Positions 26,751 through 37,280 of a stretch of DNA of 64,000 nucleotides are shown piece by piece. Position numbers and translations under genes: made by a program. Below the pieces are notes generated by a model. It saw only the letters and a list, made by a program, of their open reading frames with translations, made no database searches and was not told the DNA's origin. Positions within the stretch are counted from its first letter, which is position 1. Each line of letters begins with the position of its first letter. The stretch is from Sporobolomyces roseus (lineage: Eukaryota > Basidiomycota > Microbotryomycetes > Sporidiobolales > Sporidiobolaceae), in NCBI GenBank assembly GCA_016617785.1, contig JADILM010000002.1, forward strand, positions 744,001 through 808,000. Reading direction: 5' to 3'.

Positions 26751-29621
26751 TCAAGCGTGACCTCTCCTCATCAGATTCCTCCTGACCCTTCTCCTTCCCG
26801 CTCCTTCGCCCTCTTCGATACTCAAGAACGGAACTTCCCTCCAATTTTCCCCTTTCACTCCTTGTTCCCTCTCGGATTCACTCGCCGTATGGTCGAGCAT
26901 GAGAGTAAGAGGAGCCTCTAAGGAACCCTTGACGAGGGAGATGGCAGTCGAGGGAGGTGGAATAGGCGTAAGGAGATGTAAGGAGGTCGAGGAGGGGGAG
27001 ATTGATCTGATTAGACCGAGCCCGAGCGCTCGGGAAGTCGAAGGATGAGGCCCAGGGGATAGGGGATCGTAAGGGAACGAAGAAGTGTCATTTGACGTCG
27101 ATTCTGATGGACTGGTCGATTCGACAATCGCTACGAGACTACCGTTGAGACAGTGCAGAACGTGCTCGTAAGCGACATCATCGCCGTCGAGTAGATGAAC
27201 CGACAAGATCTGTCCGTTCGAGGGGTTCCAATCGAGCGAGTAAGGAGTTTGAGCGATGAGAGGTGAAGAGAAATTCCATTGATTGGGTAGGGTGCTCGTT
27301 GGTCCCGAGGAAGCGGAGAGTAGGGTCTCTTTGAAGAGGGAATGAAAGTAAGACGTGAAAGATAAAGTGCGGTAATCGAAAGCGGTCCACTTGGATTCGA
27401 GAGGATTCATTGGTGCCGCCGGTAGAGTGTAGAGCTGATACGGCAATCCTTCTTCGGCGAATGCTTGACGTTGAGAAAAGGCGAGCCCGGAACTACCTCC
27501 TCCTCCATTATCCGAGTATGCTCCGTTCTCCTCCTCCATCATCGAAACGAAGGAGCAAACATGAGTCGGTTGACTCGCTGCTTTCAGCTTGGTGAGCAGA
27601 TCTGCTCCTAGACCTTTAACCCATCCTTGCGTGTTGATGACCAGTGGGACTCGTTCTCGCACTCTGCCGTTATTGGAAGATGGGGTCGAGGGAGCTTGAT
27701 GAGCGTCGCGATGTCTTCTTCGGGAATGGGTGATCACGGGTTCGTCGATGAGAGGGTATTCGACTTCGAAAGCGTACGTTGACAAGAGTGCAGAGATGGC
27801 GGAGATGTAGCTTGTTGGGTCGGAAGCAGGTGAAGCGGATCCGAGATAGTGTGAAGAGATGGGTAATGAAAGGTGAGTGAAAGCGGGTCCTGAATCGAGA
27901 AGCTGAGGTGAGTCTTGGATTCACAACGAGAAGGATAGAGATGAGAACAGACCGAAAACAGGTTTGCGTAGGACATTGAGCGAGACGAAACCAGGAGTTG
28001 AAAACTCAGGTTGACCCAGATCTGTATCGAGATAAGCTACTGCTTCATATCTGCAGGTTCGGCAAGTACCACACATCAGCACGTACTCACGGCGATGCGA
28101 GATTAATCGAAACTGACCGATCGAGTAACCTATTCAGTAGCATTTTCGCAAAAGTACTCTTTCCCACTCTCTTCGGTCCTTCCACCATGACTGTTAATCG
28201 ACCCGGATCTACCATAGCCAGATCCTGACTCATTTCCGGAACAAATTCTGCTAGAGTTGATGTCCAAGGTTCGAGTTGCCTTAGAATCGTGAGACCTGGG
28301 AGCGGTTCGAGAATCTACGATCGAGTGCGTCAGTCAACTCTCCCTCAAGTATGCACGCGAGAAGAGAAACTCACAAGCTTCCAACCCTTTCCACCCATCA
28401 CTGATCCACTCGCGGCGTTCTTGGAAGGATACATCGCATTCGCGCAACCCAAGCCACCCGATTTCAACGCCATCTCAATCCCCTCGATCCCCGTCTGTAC
28501 CGGCGTCACAAGAGCGACTGTCGCAAAGCCGGAGACATCGATCTTGGCGTCCAAGTACAGGGAGAGACTCGAGGGTCCAGGTGAAGAGATGTCGTTGGGA
28601 ATCGCGGCGATCGGTGGGAGGGGGTGGGACGCGGGGCAGTGGACGACATGGGATGTAGACGACGAGAGATCGGGTAGAGAGATATTGGAAGAGGAGGAAG
28701 TGGGTGTAGAGACGGTGGAGCCGAGAAGAGAGAATGAACCGGAGAGAGGAGTGATTTCGAATGTTCCGTGAATGACGAGATCCTATCATTCCAAGTTCAG
28801 TCTGATAGAAGGAGATAGACTGGAACAGTAATATGCTCACCTCGCCTATCCGCAGACCATACACGACTCCCTCGCAAGTCGAACCATCTTCTCGAGTAAC
28901 ATTCGTCGACCAAGTATTGCTCGACTCTTCTAATCGAAAGTTTGAATAGCACTCTGAATCGACGAATGCTCTACGGTATGTATCATGAGAATTCAGTACG
29001 AGTTGGCGAACAACGAGAGGAGAAAAGTCAAACTTACGTTTTCTCTCTCCTTCTTCTAGGTCTCGCTGCTTTCGGAGTCGCAGGTTCTCTCACATCTTCC
29101 GATACCATTCTACTATCTCTCATATCTTCTCCGTCCTCACTCTGTTCCAATCGTATCTCTTCCTCTGCTGGACCCGAGAAGTACCTCGAAGGTTTCTGTT
29201 CCTTCTCTTTCCTCTTGCCCTTGACTTCCTTTCCTTTCCTCCTCGACTGATCTCTTTGCAACAAGGTAGCTTCATCATCTGATTCAGATTCGGATGACTC
29301 TGAGTTGATCTGTAGCTCTGTCTCTTGGTCTTGAGGAATTGTTGAAGGATTCGAAAGGGAAGTAATCGGAGTTGAACGAGAAGACGAGGCGGCTGATGTA
29401 TTGGCTGAGGCAACAGCAGCAGCAGCAGCGGCTCTTCTCGCAGCTACTGCACTGAGTACTGGAGCTGCTGGTGGAGGAGTTGAAATAACATCGACTGAAG
29501 AAGGTTCAACGATTTGAGGAGGAGGAGGAGGGATTGAAGGAGTCTGTCGTAGTTTCTTTTTGGGAGGAGCAGTCGTACTGCTGGTTGATGGTTTCCGCCT
29601 TGTAGTAGTAGTAGTCGGCAT
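26751..29621 (-). CDS. GRC3: polynucleotide 5'-hydroxyl kinase GRC3 / NOL9
   Basis: Nuclear RNA 5'-kinase needed, with LAS1, for ITS2 processing of pre-rRNA, and for Pol I termination in yeast. Start ATG 29619-29621 (MPTTTTTRRKPSTSS). The N-terminal region of about 195 residues is low complexity, with an Ala run, an Asp/Glu/Ser patch and Lys/Arg clusters that look like nuclear signals. Exon joins give REKTAFVDSECYSNF, then DLVIHGTFEITPLSG (the NOL9-type beta-rich domain), then GWKL into the kinase. The Walker A motif is GPKRVGKSTF, within VMVEGPKRVGKS. Downstream motifs include a DTDLGQPEFS-like segment around 28000 and PLVINTQGWVKGLG. The long C-terminal exon (up to 27785) ends LMRRGHA-TGA at 26751-26753. 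The gene is divergent from SHMT over only 102 bp. Confidence 0.9.
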
Positions 29622-29723
29622 ATGTAATTTCGATCGAGGTGAGAGTCAAAAAAGATTGCAAGTTTTTTTTTTCTCTCTCTCCCAAGAAATCACACAACCT
29701 CTCCTTCCCTCTCTCTCCTTTGA
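29622..29723. promoter_or_regulatory. 102-bp divergent GRC3 / SHMT promoter
   Basis: Only 102 bp lie between the two start codons. It contains a poly-T run followed by a CTCTCTCTCTCCC tract on the SHMT side. Ribosome biogenesis (GRC3) and one-carbon supply (SHMT) would be co-driven from it. Confidence 0.5.
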
Positions 29724-32074
29724 ATGCTCCAATCGATAAAGACTATCTCTCGCCCATTCTTGCGATCAGCTCTTAGTCAATCACCCCGTCAATCACCTGT
29801 ACCCACTTCAATCAGATCCTTCTCCTCTAATCGTTCAATCATGTCTTCTTCCACCACCGCTGTTCCTATCCCAAATGATTTCGTACGCCACTCCCTCTCC
29901 TCTCCTATCCTCTCTACCTAGCTGTCTACTGACCCAGATCAATGTATAGAACAAGGATCTTTACACCACTCTCGCAGAGGCAGATCCCGAAGTTCAAGCT
30001 CTCGTTGATCGAGAGGTTAGTCTACAAAACCTCGACTCTCTTTCCTCTCCTTCTTTCATACTTTCGATCCTCGTTGGGAGCTCATTGCTGAGGGAACGTG
30101 GAATGATCACGAGGTGGGAATCAACGGAAATTTGCCTTTTGATCTCTAAAGGAAAGTTCGGGAGAGGGGAGAGGGGGAAAACTACAAAACTTGCATCAAA
30201 TGGGAATCCTGGCTTTGCCTTTACGAGTTCATGAATTTGAGCATGTCGGAGATGCAACGTTGATGAGAGCAGGGAGTCGCGCTGGAGATATGGCGAAACC
30301 CGAGGGGAATCAACGTAAAATCTCATTTCTCGAACGAAACTGATCATCCTTGTTCCTCTCTCTTTCGCAGACCTTCCGTCAATTCCGTGGTCTCGAACTC
30401 ATCGCTTCCGAGAACTTGACTTCCCTTGCCGTCATGGAGGCTAACGGATCCATGTTCACCAACAAGTTTGGTCAAATTTCTCCTTTTCTCTCGCTCGATC
30501 GATCACTGACACTCCTTCATGTTCAACTAGGTACTCTGAGGGTCTTCCCGGTGCTCGATACTACGGAGGTAAGTTGAGGTTCTGGTTAATAACGAGGAAC
30601 GAAATCTTGATCATCAATGTCTTTCTTAGGTAACGAGGTTGTCGACGAACTCGAGATTCTCTGCCAACAACGTGCTCTCAAGGCTTTCCACCTCGAGGAC
30701 AAGACCTGGGGTGTAAACGTTCAACCCTAGTGCGTCTTCCATACAATTTCGCACTTTCGAATCGAAAACTGACCTCTTCCGTAATTTCGCAGCTCCGGTT
30801 CAACTGCCAACTTTGCCACCTTCACCGCTCTCATCCAACCTCAAGACCGTATCATGGGTCTCGGTCTCGCTGATGGAGGTCACCTTACCCACGGAGCTTA
30901 CACTCCCAAGAAGAAGATCTCTGCTTCTTCAATCTACTTCCAATCCCTCCCTTACCAAGTCGACCCCGCTACCGGTCTCATCGACTACGACGCCCTTGAG
31001 AAGAACGCTCTCCTCTTCAAGCCCAGGATCTTGATCTGTGGTGCCTCCGCTTACCCTCGAGACTGGGACTACAAGCGTCTTCGCAAGATCGCTGACCTCA
31101 ACGGTTCTTACCTCATGATGGACATGGCCCACATCTCTGGTCTCGTCGCTGCTCAAGTCCAAAATGATCCTTTCGAGTACTGCGATGTCGTCTGCACCAC
31201 CACGTGAGTTCTTCGCAAGTCTCTTTTTCCGAATTCGCAAGCTGAACAGGATCTCGATCTGAAACAGCCACAAGACTCTTCGTGGTCCCCGTGCTGGTCT
31301 CATCTTCTTCCGCAAGGACAAGGAGTCTGACATCGAGAAGCGCATCAACGATGCCGTCTTCCCTGCTTGCCAAGGTGGACCTCACAACAACGTCAGTCTC
31401 CTACTACTTCTCCCTCTCTTATGCTATCCCATGCTTATCTTAGGTTCGTCCATTAGACCATCGCTGGTATTGCCGTCGCTTTGAAGCAAGCCGCCACTCC
31501 CGAATTCAAGGAGTACGCTACTCAAATCATCAAGAATACTCAAGCCATCGCCGCTGAGCTCATGAAGCACGACTACAAGCTTTGCACTTCTGGATCAGAG
31601 AACCATTTGGTTCTTTGGGATCTCCGACCTCTCGGACTCACTGGTTCAAAGATTGAAAAGGTGAATCTCCATCTCCCGCTCCTCCTCTCTTTCCTCCTTT
31701 CGCTGACCTTCATTCCCTCTTACTAGATCTGCGACCTTTGCGAGATCACTCTCAACAAGAACTCAGTACCCGGTGACAAGTCCGCCGTCGTTCCTGGAGG
31801 AGTTCGAGTCGGTACCAACGCTTTGACTTCTCGATCCATGAAGGAGCCCGAGATGGTCAAGGTTGCCGACTTCCTTCACCGTGCCGTTCAAATCTCCCTA
31901 CAAGCCCAAACAGAGTCCGGTTCGAAACTCCTCAAGGACTTTGTTTCGACCATCACTGGATCCGGTGCTTCCGCTGATGCCCTCAAGCAACTCAAGCAAG
32001 AAGTCGAAGATTTCGCTACTCAATACCCTCTTCCCGGTGTTCCCGACTCTTCCAAGATCAAGCGATCCCACTAA
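29724..32074 (+). CDS. SHM: serine hydroxymethyltransferase (possible dual-localised form)
   Basis: PLP enzyme that converts serine and tetrahydrofolate to glycine and 5,10-methylene-THF. The ATG at 29724 starts a Ser/Arg-rich leader ([18 protein letters not shown]...FSSNRS) typical of mitochondrial import. A second in-frame ATG at 29841 ([14 protein letters not shown]) would give the cytosolic form. Eight introns, the second of which (30016-30370, 355 nt) is far longer than the rest. Family blocks: [57 protein letters not shown], the PLP-lysine motif [11 protein letters not shown], and [13 protein letters not shown]. Ends [11 protein letters not shown] at 32072-32074. About 500 residues, normal. 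Whether this is the mitochondrial or the shared enzyme depends on whether a second SHMT gene exists elsewhere. Confidence 0.96.
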
Positions 32075-32402
32075 AGCTTCGATAGCTTCAAGGGGGTAGT
32101 AGTAGTCTTCGTCGTTCTTCATTTTCGCAGTTTCACTTTTCCTCCATTTCTTCTTTGTTTACTCTTATATTGGCTCAACCCTGTCTTGTTCTACCTCTAA
32201 CCACTCTTTACCCCACAACCCACGCATGTTTGAATAAAATGAAAGAAAAGACTCAACGATCTGTTTTAAAAACGTTTAACGAGTTGGAGGGAGTCGGCTG
32301 CTCCGAGGCCGTGAGAGCGATCGTACGAGACGAAAGAGACGAATAAATGACATATCCTGGAACTACTATGTCCTTGAATGATAAAAACAACAGGAGCGAG
32401 AT
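32075..32402. other. convergent 3' flanks of SHMT and the GPI protein
   Basis: 3' UTRs of two convergent genes. An AATAAA-like stretch occurs at about 32231-32240 (GAATAAAATG), a plausible polyadenylation signal for SHMT. No gene seen. Confidence 0.45.
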
Positions 32403-33414
32403 CTAGAAATAACAAAGAGAAACGAAAACTCCTCCTGCGATCGCAAGCAAGCTCGTCCTCGCTCCAACGCTCATCTCGTTCGCCGCACTAGTTCTGTCCG
32501 CTTCGATACTCTCAGTCGCTCCTCGAGCAGTCGCGATCCTCGAGCTCGGTGCCGTCCAAGTCGGTTGAGTTGGAGAGGGAGTGTACAAATCGTTCGAAAT
32601 GACGGGTAAGTCAGTTCCCGAGTCGTTGTTCCTAAATCACAGCGTTAAGTCGTGTCAATTGTGAGTCAGCAAGAAGGGCAGACAGCTAGTGCGCACCAGA
32701 TCGAAGTGATAACTCTCGAAGCCTCTGCAACGACGCTCTCGATAGTTGCGCTTGCCGTGACAGTGCCGGAAGCGGTTTCGTTTAGCGACATCGAGGGATC
32801 TGATGTGATGTTCGGGAGAGCAATGGAAGATGTATTGGTAGGGATCGGGAGAATAGACAGGGAAGAACCGATTCGAGTCTGAGTTCCGGAAGGAGTGATC
32901 GTTGCATTCGCGAGTTGAGAGGTTGAGGTCATCGTCGGAATTTCTGCTAGTCTTGTCTCATTCCGAGTCAGCTTGGAGGCGAGGAAACAGATCTTGTCGG
33001 CTGTAGCATCGAAAAGGAGTGAGTCAAGGTTTTCGCAAAGATGAGCTCGAGAGTAGCTTCGACTTGCCAGCAGTTCTGACAGGTAGCCATTCAGCGCAAT
33101 ACAATCCATCTGCCCAACAATCCGCGATTTCTCTACTTCATACGCTCGAACACTCGATTTCAGCGCGTCGTCTCTCGACTTGCGAAGGAGCAAAACGAGA
33201 CTTACTACATTTCGCAAAGTTGTTGCATCTCCTCCTTGTAACCTAGCGACGCGTTTGTCCCTCCGGTAGGGGTCGGCATAGGAGGGATCGATGCGTAAGA
33301 ACCTAGGCATTCACGAAGTTTTGACCCTTCGGTCATATCGCATCCTGTATCTTGTGCGAAGGTAAGAGTCGACAGTCGAGCCGCGACGACGACGAAGTAC
33401 AAAGCGAAGCGCAT
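32403..33414 (-). CDS. secreted GPI-anchored Ser/Thr-rich protein
   Basis: Start ATG 33412-33414 opens a signal peptide (MRFALYFVVVAARLSTLTFAQ). The mature N-terminus has well-spaced cysteines (CDMTEGSKLRECLG, then QQLCEM, LCENLD and KICFLAS), which resembles small cysteine-rich secreted domains. A Thr/Ser-rich stalk with several N-glycosylation sites (NATIT, NTSS, NITS, NETAS) follows. The C-terminus is a hydrophobic GPI signal (SLLAIAGGVFVSLCYF) ending TAG at 32403-32405. Two introns are inferred. The first uses a GTAAGT donor after GAAATGTA and, to hold frame, an AAG acceptor giving LCEM|YRSYSRAHLCENL. The second joins ITSI|WNNDSGTD. It is a cell-wall or surface protein; no enzyme family recognised. 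The first intron is the least certain point. Confidence 0.68.
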
Positions 33415-33928
33415 GTTGGGTAGAGAGAAGGGAGAGAAAGAGAGAAAGAGAAAGGTGTCGGTGTCGTCCGAGAATTACGAATGACCCATGTGAATTCCAA
33501 GCACGAACCTAAAAAAACAATGCAGAAGAGCAAGAGCTGAGAGTTTTATTCAAGAAAGATGTCATTGTGTAGATCGTCAGAAGGGACGTTTTGTCGCGTC
33601 GAGTGCAGTAGAGACCGAAACGCGTGAGCAGAGAGGTACTGATTTCGTTTCGTTTCATTCAGGTTATCAAGTTTGTTTCGCTACAGAAAAGTACATTCAG
33701 AGAGTGACCGTACAGACACAGAGAGATAGGAGGGGGAAGGGAGGAGGAAGACGATCGGACACGACAGAGAGAGAGGCCAGAAGACCGGGTACAGACCGAG
33801 AGAAAGAAAGCGGCGAGGGAATCAAGCGATAGAGAGGAGTACCTGCACACATTGAACAAAGCCGTCAGCAAAAAGGGCTACGAGTGAGACAACTGGGAGG
33901 AAGCGTACTGTACAAGCTGAGCGGTTCA
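33415..33928. other. intergenic region
   Basis: 514 bp between the GPI-protein start and the stop of the next minus-strand gene. It has GA-rich stretches near 33430-33450 and 33720-33810. No supported coding region or RNA gene. Confidence 0.4.
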
Positions 33929-34555
33929 TTAGACCAAAAGGTTTGAAGAAGGTTTATTCTTCGCATCCTTCTTTGCCTTTTTCTTACCCTCTTGAGAGAG
34001 CTTCACGAGTTGTTTCCTGAGAATTCAGCCCACACTACTCCATCAGTCGGACAGCTCTGACCGAGCGAGACGGAGAGGTGCGAAGACTCACTTGAAGTTG
34101 TAACAGTTTTTGCAATCTGCGTTCTTGTGTGATTTACAGAGAAGTTCTCCTTCCTGTGCGACAAATCGAACGTCGAGATCAGTCGTCGAGACCGGATGTG
34201 TTCTGAACGAAGGCGATGAACGCACTTTGTTTTTGATGAAATCTACGTGAAGAGCCTGTTTCGTTGCAATCCGACAATCAACGAGTCAGTCTCGAGTTGC
34301 CGTTGAGTAGAGTTCGGAATGGAACGTACATCGCGCTGAGGAACAGGATCTACTCCAGCTGAAGGAAGAGCAGAGAGGGAGAGTCAATCTTTCGATCTTC
34401 CCCCTCGACAAAAGTGGCTACTAACCAGTGAAAGAGTTATCCTGTGTCTTGGACATCTTCCTCAGTGTCGGCCTCGAGAATAGAAGGCGAGAAAACTCAG
34501 GAAGATATCAAGCTCACCTCCCTCCAATCTTGTTGACATTCGTTGCAAGACTCAT
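33929..34555 (-). CDS. small intron-dense Cys/His protein
   Basis: A protein of about 94 residues spread over six exons in 627 bp, which makes it easy to miss. Start ATG 34553-34555 (MSLATNVNKIGG). Joins then give RKMSKTQDNSFTAG, VDPVPQRD (29-nt exon 34330-34358), ALHVDFIKNK (30-nt exon 34226-34255), EGELLCKSHKNADCKNCYNFK, and KQLVKLSQEGKKKAKKDAKN ending SSNLLV-TAA at 33929-33931. A second candidate start is the Met of MSKTQDNS. The core has a CxxH...CxxC pattern (CKSH and CKNC), which could hold one zinc ion, followed by a Lys-rich tail. I do not recognise the family. All five introns have GT..AG ends and all joins are in frame, which argues that it is real. Confidence 0.65.
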
Positions 34556-34944
34556 TGCCGTGGTAACAGAACTGGTAGTCTCCGATCTCGACAGAGTTGA
34601 CAGAGTCGTTTGAGGTGACTTGTTCAAGAGGTTGCACTGAGAGAGAGGGAAAGAGAAATTAGTTGAGACGTCGGGATGGTGGGGGAGGGGAAAAGGAGGG
34701 AGAGGAAGAAGGAAGGGACTCACTGGTTGATCAGTAGTGTGAGATGAGTCGATCGAGATTGAGAGTTGAGAAAAGTGAAGAGGAAGAGGAAGAGAGAAGA
34801 GAGAAAGAGAGAAAGAGAGAGAGAAACCCTTTTCGAAGAAGTGCGACAAAGAGTGGTCAGAAGACCTCTCTCCACCTCAACGGGTCTCATCAATCTCGAG
34901 CTCTCACTGCGTTCTAGCCTTATCCAACGACTGATTGCATACAA
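34556..34944. other. intergenic region with GA-rich tract
   Basis: Contains the 5' side of the small Cys/His gene and the 3' flank of CFD1. A long GA/GAAA tract lies at about 34779-34829. No gene supported. Confidence 0.45.
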
Positions 34945-36122
34945 CTAAGCTATCCGTCGTCGTTTCTCTGCTTCTTCCCTCGTCTGTTCCTCGATTAATC
35001 TCCTAACTTCCTTCGCAACTCCCTCTACCACTTTGAAACTCGGAATCTCCCTATACCTCTCGACCAACGTCTTTTGTTCCTTCTCGACTTCTCCGACTCC
35101 AGCTCCATTCCGTATCCGTTCCGCTTCGTCCTCACCTAACACTTTCACTTTCCCACCTCCCTCTTTCCTCGAACTATTCCCGGCTACATCATCCAACAAC
35201 GCAACCAATTCCCTATCGATCGGTATCCTCCCCAAGAACCTACAACCCCCTCCTTCCCCCTCGACTAACGAATCTTTCTTCTCTTCCTGAATCCTGCAAA
35301 AATCTTGTCCACCCCCTTGACCAAAAATTCCTACGACGTCTCCACAATGTGGACATACGTATCCACTCATGTTCTCGATCAATCCTAGTAGAGGTAGTTT
35401 CGTACGTCGGACGAAGGAGAGCTCTTTCGAGACGTCTAGGAGGGCGAGTGCTTGAGGAGTCGAAACGAGTAATGAAGAGAGTGTTGGGAGGGGTGGCGAG
35501 GGAGATGGTCGATCTACTAGTAATGGCCGTAGAGTCTCTAGTAATGAAATGTGTTCGTCCGAGGTACCTACACAACGCGACTCGAATCAGCGAGAGAGAA
35601 GAGAGAAGAGAGAAGAGAGAAGAAAGAGAGGAAAGTTTTCGCCGCACCTGGAGGAGTATCTACGATGAGGTAATCCAATTGACCCCATCTAACTTGACCC
35701 AAGAATTGTTTAATCATGGCATTCTTCTTTGGACCTCTCCATACGACCGATTCAGTCGAATTTTTTAACAAGAAACCAATACTCATACAACTCAATACTC
35801 CACCTCCTACCTTCTGTCCCTCTCCAAGCTTGTCAGGAGCTACTCGTGCATCCAAGTAAACGGGTACCCAACCATCTTGACTTGAATGAACCGATTGTCC
35901 TTCCAAACCCAACATTCTCGGTAACGAAGGACCCGTCAAATCTACGTCGAGTAATCCAATCTTGAGGGTAGGGTCCGAGGCGAGGAGGGATAGGGCGAGT
36001 TGTACTGATACTGAAGATTTACCGACTCCACCTTTGCCGGAGAGGACGAGCAGGAGATGAGAAATCGAAGAGAGGCGACGGAGGAGGGTTGACTCAGGTG
36101 AAGGAGCAAAAGGGGTACTCAT
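34945..36122 (-). CDS. CFD1: cytosolic Fe-S cluster assembly P-loop NTPase CFD1 (NUBP2)
   Basis: Scaffold NTPase that, with NBP35, builds 4Fe-4S clusters for cytosolic and nuclear proteins. Start ATG 36120-36122 ([11 protein letters not shown]). The deviant Walker A is [17 protein letters not shown], followed by [17 protein letters not shown] and [10 protein letters not shown]. One intron (acceptor TGTGTAG) joins [15 protein letters not shown] and carries a repeated TTCTCTC tract. The C-terminal cluster motif CPHC lies in [15 protein letters not shown]. The absence of an N-terminal four-cysteine ferredoxin-like motif separates it from NBP35. A Lys/Glu-rich region with an insertion ([13 protein letters not shown]) follows, ending [11 protein letters not shown] at 34945-34947. 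Divergent from UMP1 over 137 bp. Confidence 0.94.
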
Positions 36123-36259
36123 GGCGCTCCTTCGTAGTGTTGTATTGTGCTCTGGAGGGGAGGGAGCTGAGGTCTAGTGATTGGTAGGAGAGAGAGAGAG
36201 AGATGAGATTAATCATCGGCTTCTTTGATCATTTACTCATCACTCACAACCACTCAAAG
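36123..36259. promoter_or_regulatory. 137-bp divergent CFD1 / UMP1 promoter
   Basis: Both start codons are within 137 bp. A GA repeat (about 36187-36203) lies just before the alternative UMP1 start at 36203. No specific factor site claimed. Confidence 0.45.
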
Positions 36260-36915
36260 ATGGTAAAGTTGACCCTTCTCCAGCGTGTCAGAACTCCTAC
36301 TAACCCTCTAGAGTGTAATGAACAGCAATCCTCACTCTCGCTAGTCCCCGGACCATCTTCATCAACTCACTCTTCCATCTCTCTCTCTTCCACTTCGAAC
36401 GCTCACGGCCTACACGATACACTCCGTCATGGAGGAGTACGTTCACTCGCCGCAGAGGTATCCATGAAACACCCTTTACAATCAAGATTAAACGATGTAA
36501 GTTTCACTCCCTCCACTGACGACACCCCTCTTCTCTAACTCGATCTCAATGTAGTGGGATCAAACAAGGGAAAACTTGCACATGACGTTGGAGAGGAACA
36601 TGTTTGGTTTACACGCACCAGTTCGACAAATGATGGAGAGACAATTGGTACAACAAGCGAATGGAACCCAAGTCGAGATGGGTGGATTCAGGGGGAAAAC
36701 CAATTTGGGATTGGACATTTTGAAAGGTACGGATGAAGAGATTGGACCTGGGGATGTATTGATCGGTACGCTTTCCGGAAAACCTTTCTCTCATCGTGAA
36801 TTGGAGGAGAACGGGAACTGATGCGGAAAATGGGTGAGGTTTGACAGATCGAGTAGAGACTAGTCAATTGGGTGATTTCCATCTCGCTATGGAACACAAG
36901 TTGAGATTACCATAA
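36260..36915 (+). CDS. UMP1: proteasome maturation factor UMP1 (POMP)
   Basis: Chaperone for 20S core assembly, degraded as the first substrate of the new particle. I use ATG 36260 (MVKLTLLQRVRTPTN); an in-frame ATG at 36203 would add 19 residues. The central motif LQSRLNDWDQTRENLHMTLERNMFG (spanning intron 1) and APVRQMMER identify the family. The last exon is found only by splicing a GTACGC donor at 36766 to the GACAG acceptor at 36847. This gives VLIDRVETSQLGDFHLAMEHKLRLP with TAA at 36913-36915, which fits the conserved POMP end (a His-Leu-Met-x-Glu-like segment with a Leu-rich terminus). Reading through that intron instead ends in a non-conserved tail at 36821. About 165 residues. Nuclear/cytosolic and ER-associated in other species. 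Confidence 0.9.
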
Positions 36916-37280
36916 ATATACACTCCAACAATCTATCTACACTCTCTCTCCTTTCCGTTCCTTCGCTTCACCCTCCCACTTTCCCACCTATCGTCGTTCA
37001 CCAACCTTTTCTTTAACCCCATCGTCTTCCCTTCTTTTGAGCTTTCTCGCAGTTTTGTAGCAATTCCAATCCGAAGTTTTTCCTCCACGATTTCTTCCAT
37101 CCCGAGGGCTCCCACTTCGCATTTCGAGAGGAGAAACTTGCAAGTCGTCTCGCATATCGTCGGAACCCAGTAGATCTGAGCGTCTCCTGCGTCTTGCCAT
37201 GCTTGAGGGTTGTTCGAAGGTTGAGCAACTCAATAGAGGTTGAAATCGAATTCTTCGTAACAAATCGAAAACGGTTCTTC
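36916..37280. other. convergent 3' flanks of UMP1 and the oxidoreductase-like gene
   Basis: 3' UTR space. Arg/Lys-rich minus-strand frames occur around 36940-37228 but lack family motifs and lie downstream of a clear stop. No gene called. Confidence 0.4.

Noticed and set aside
30257..30345. Possible C/D-box snoRNA in the SHMT intron (a TTGATGA-like box and a CTGA box)
   Set aside because: The CTGA is at the position expected for the intron branch point, the C box deviates from consensus, and no clear target-guide segment was visible.
36933..37228. Arg/Lys-rich minus-strand frames between UMP1 and the oxidoreductase-like gene
   Set aside because: They lie downstream of a clear in-frame stop of the oxidoreductase-like gene and show no conserved motif. 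Treated as 3' UTR.
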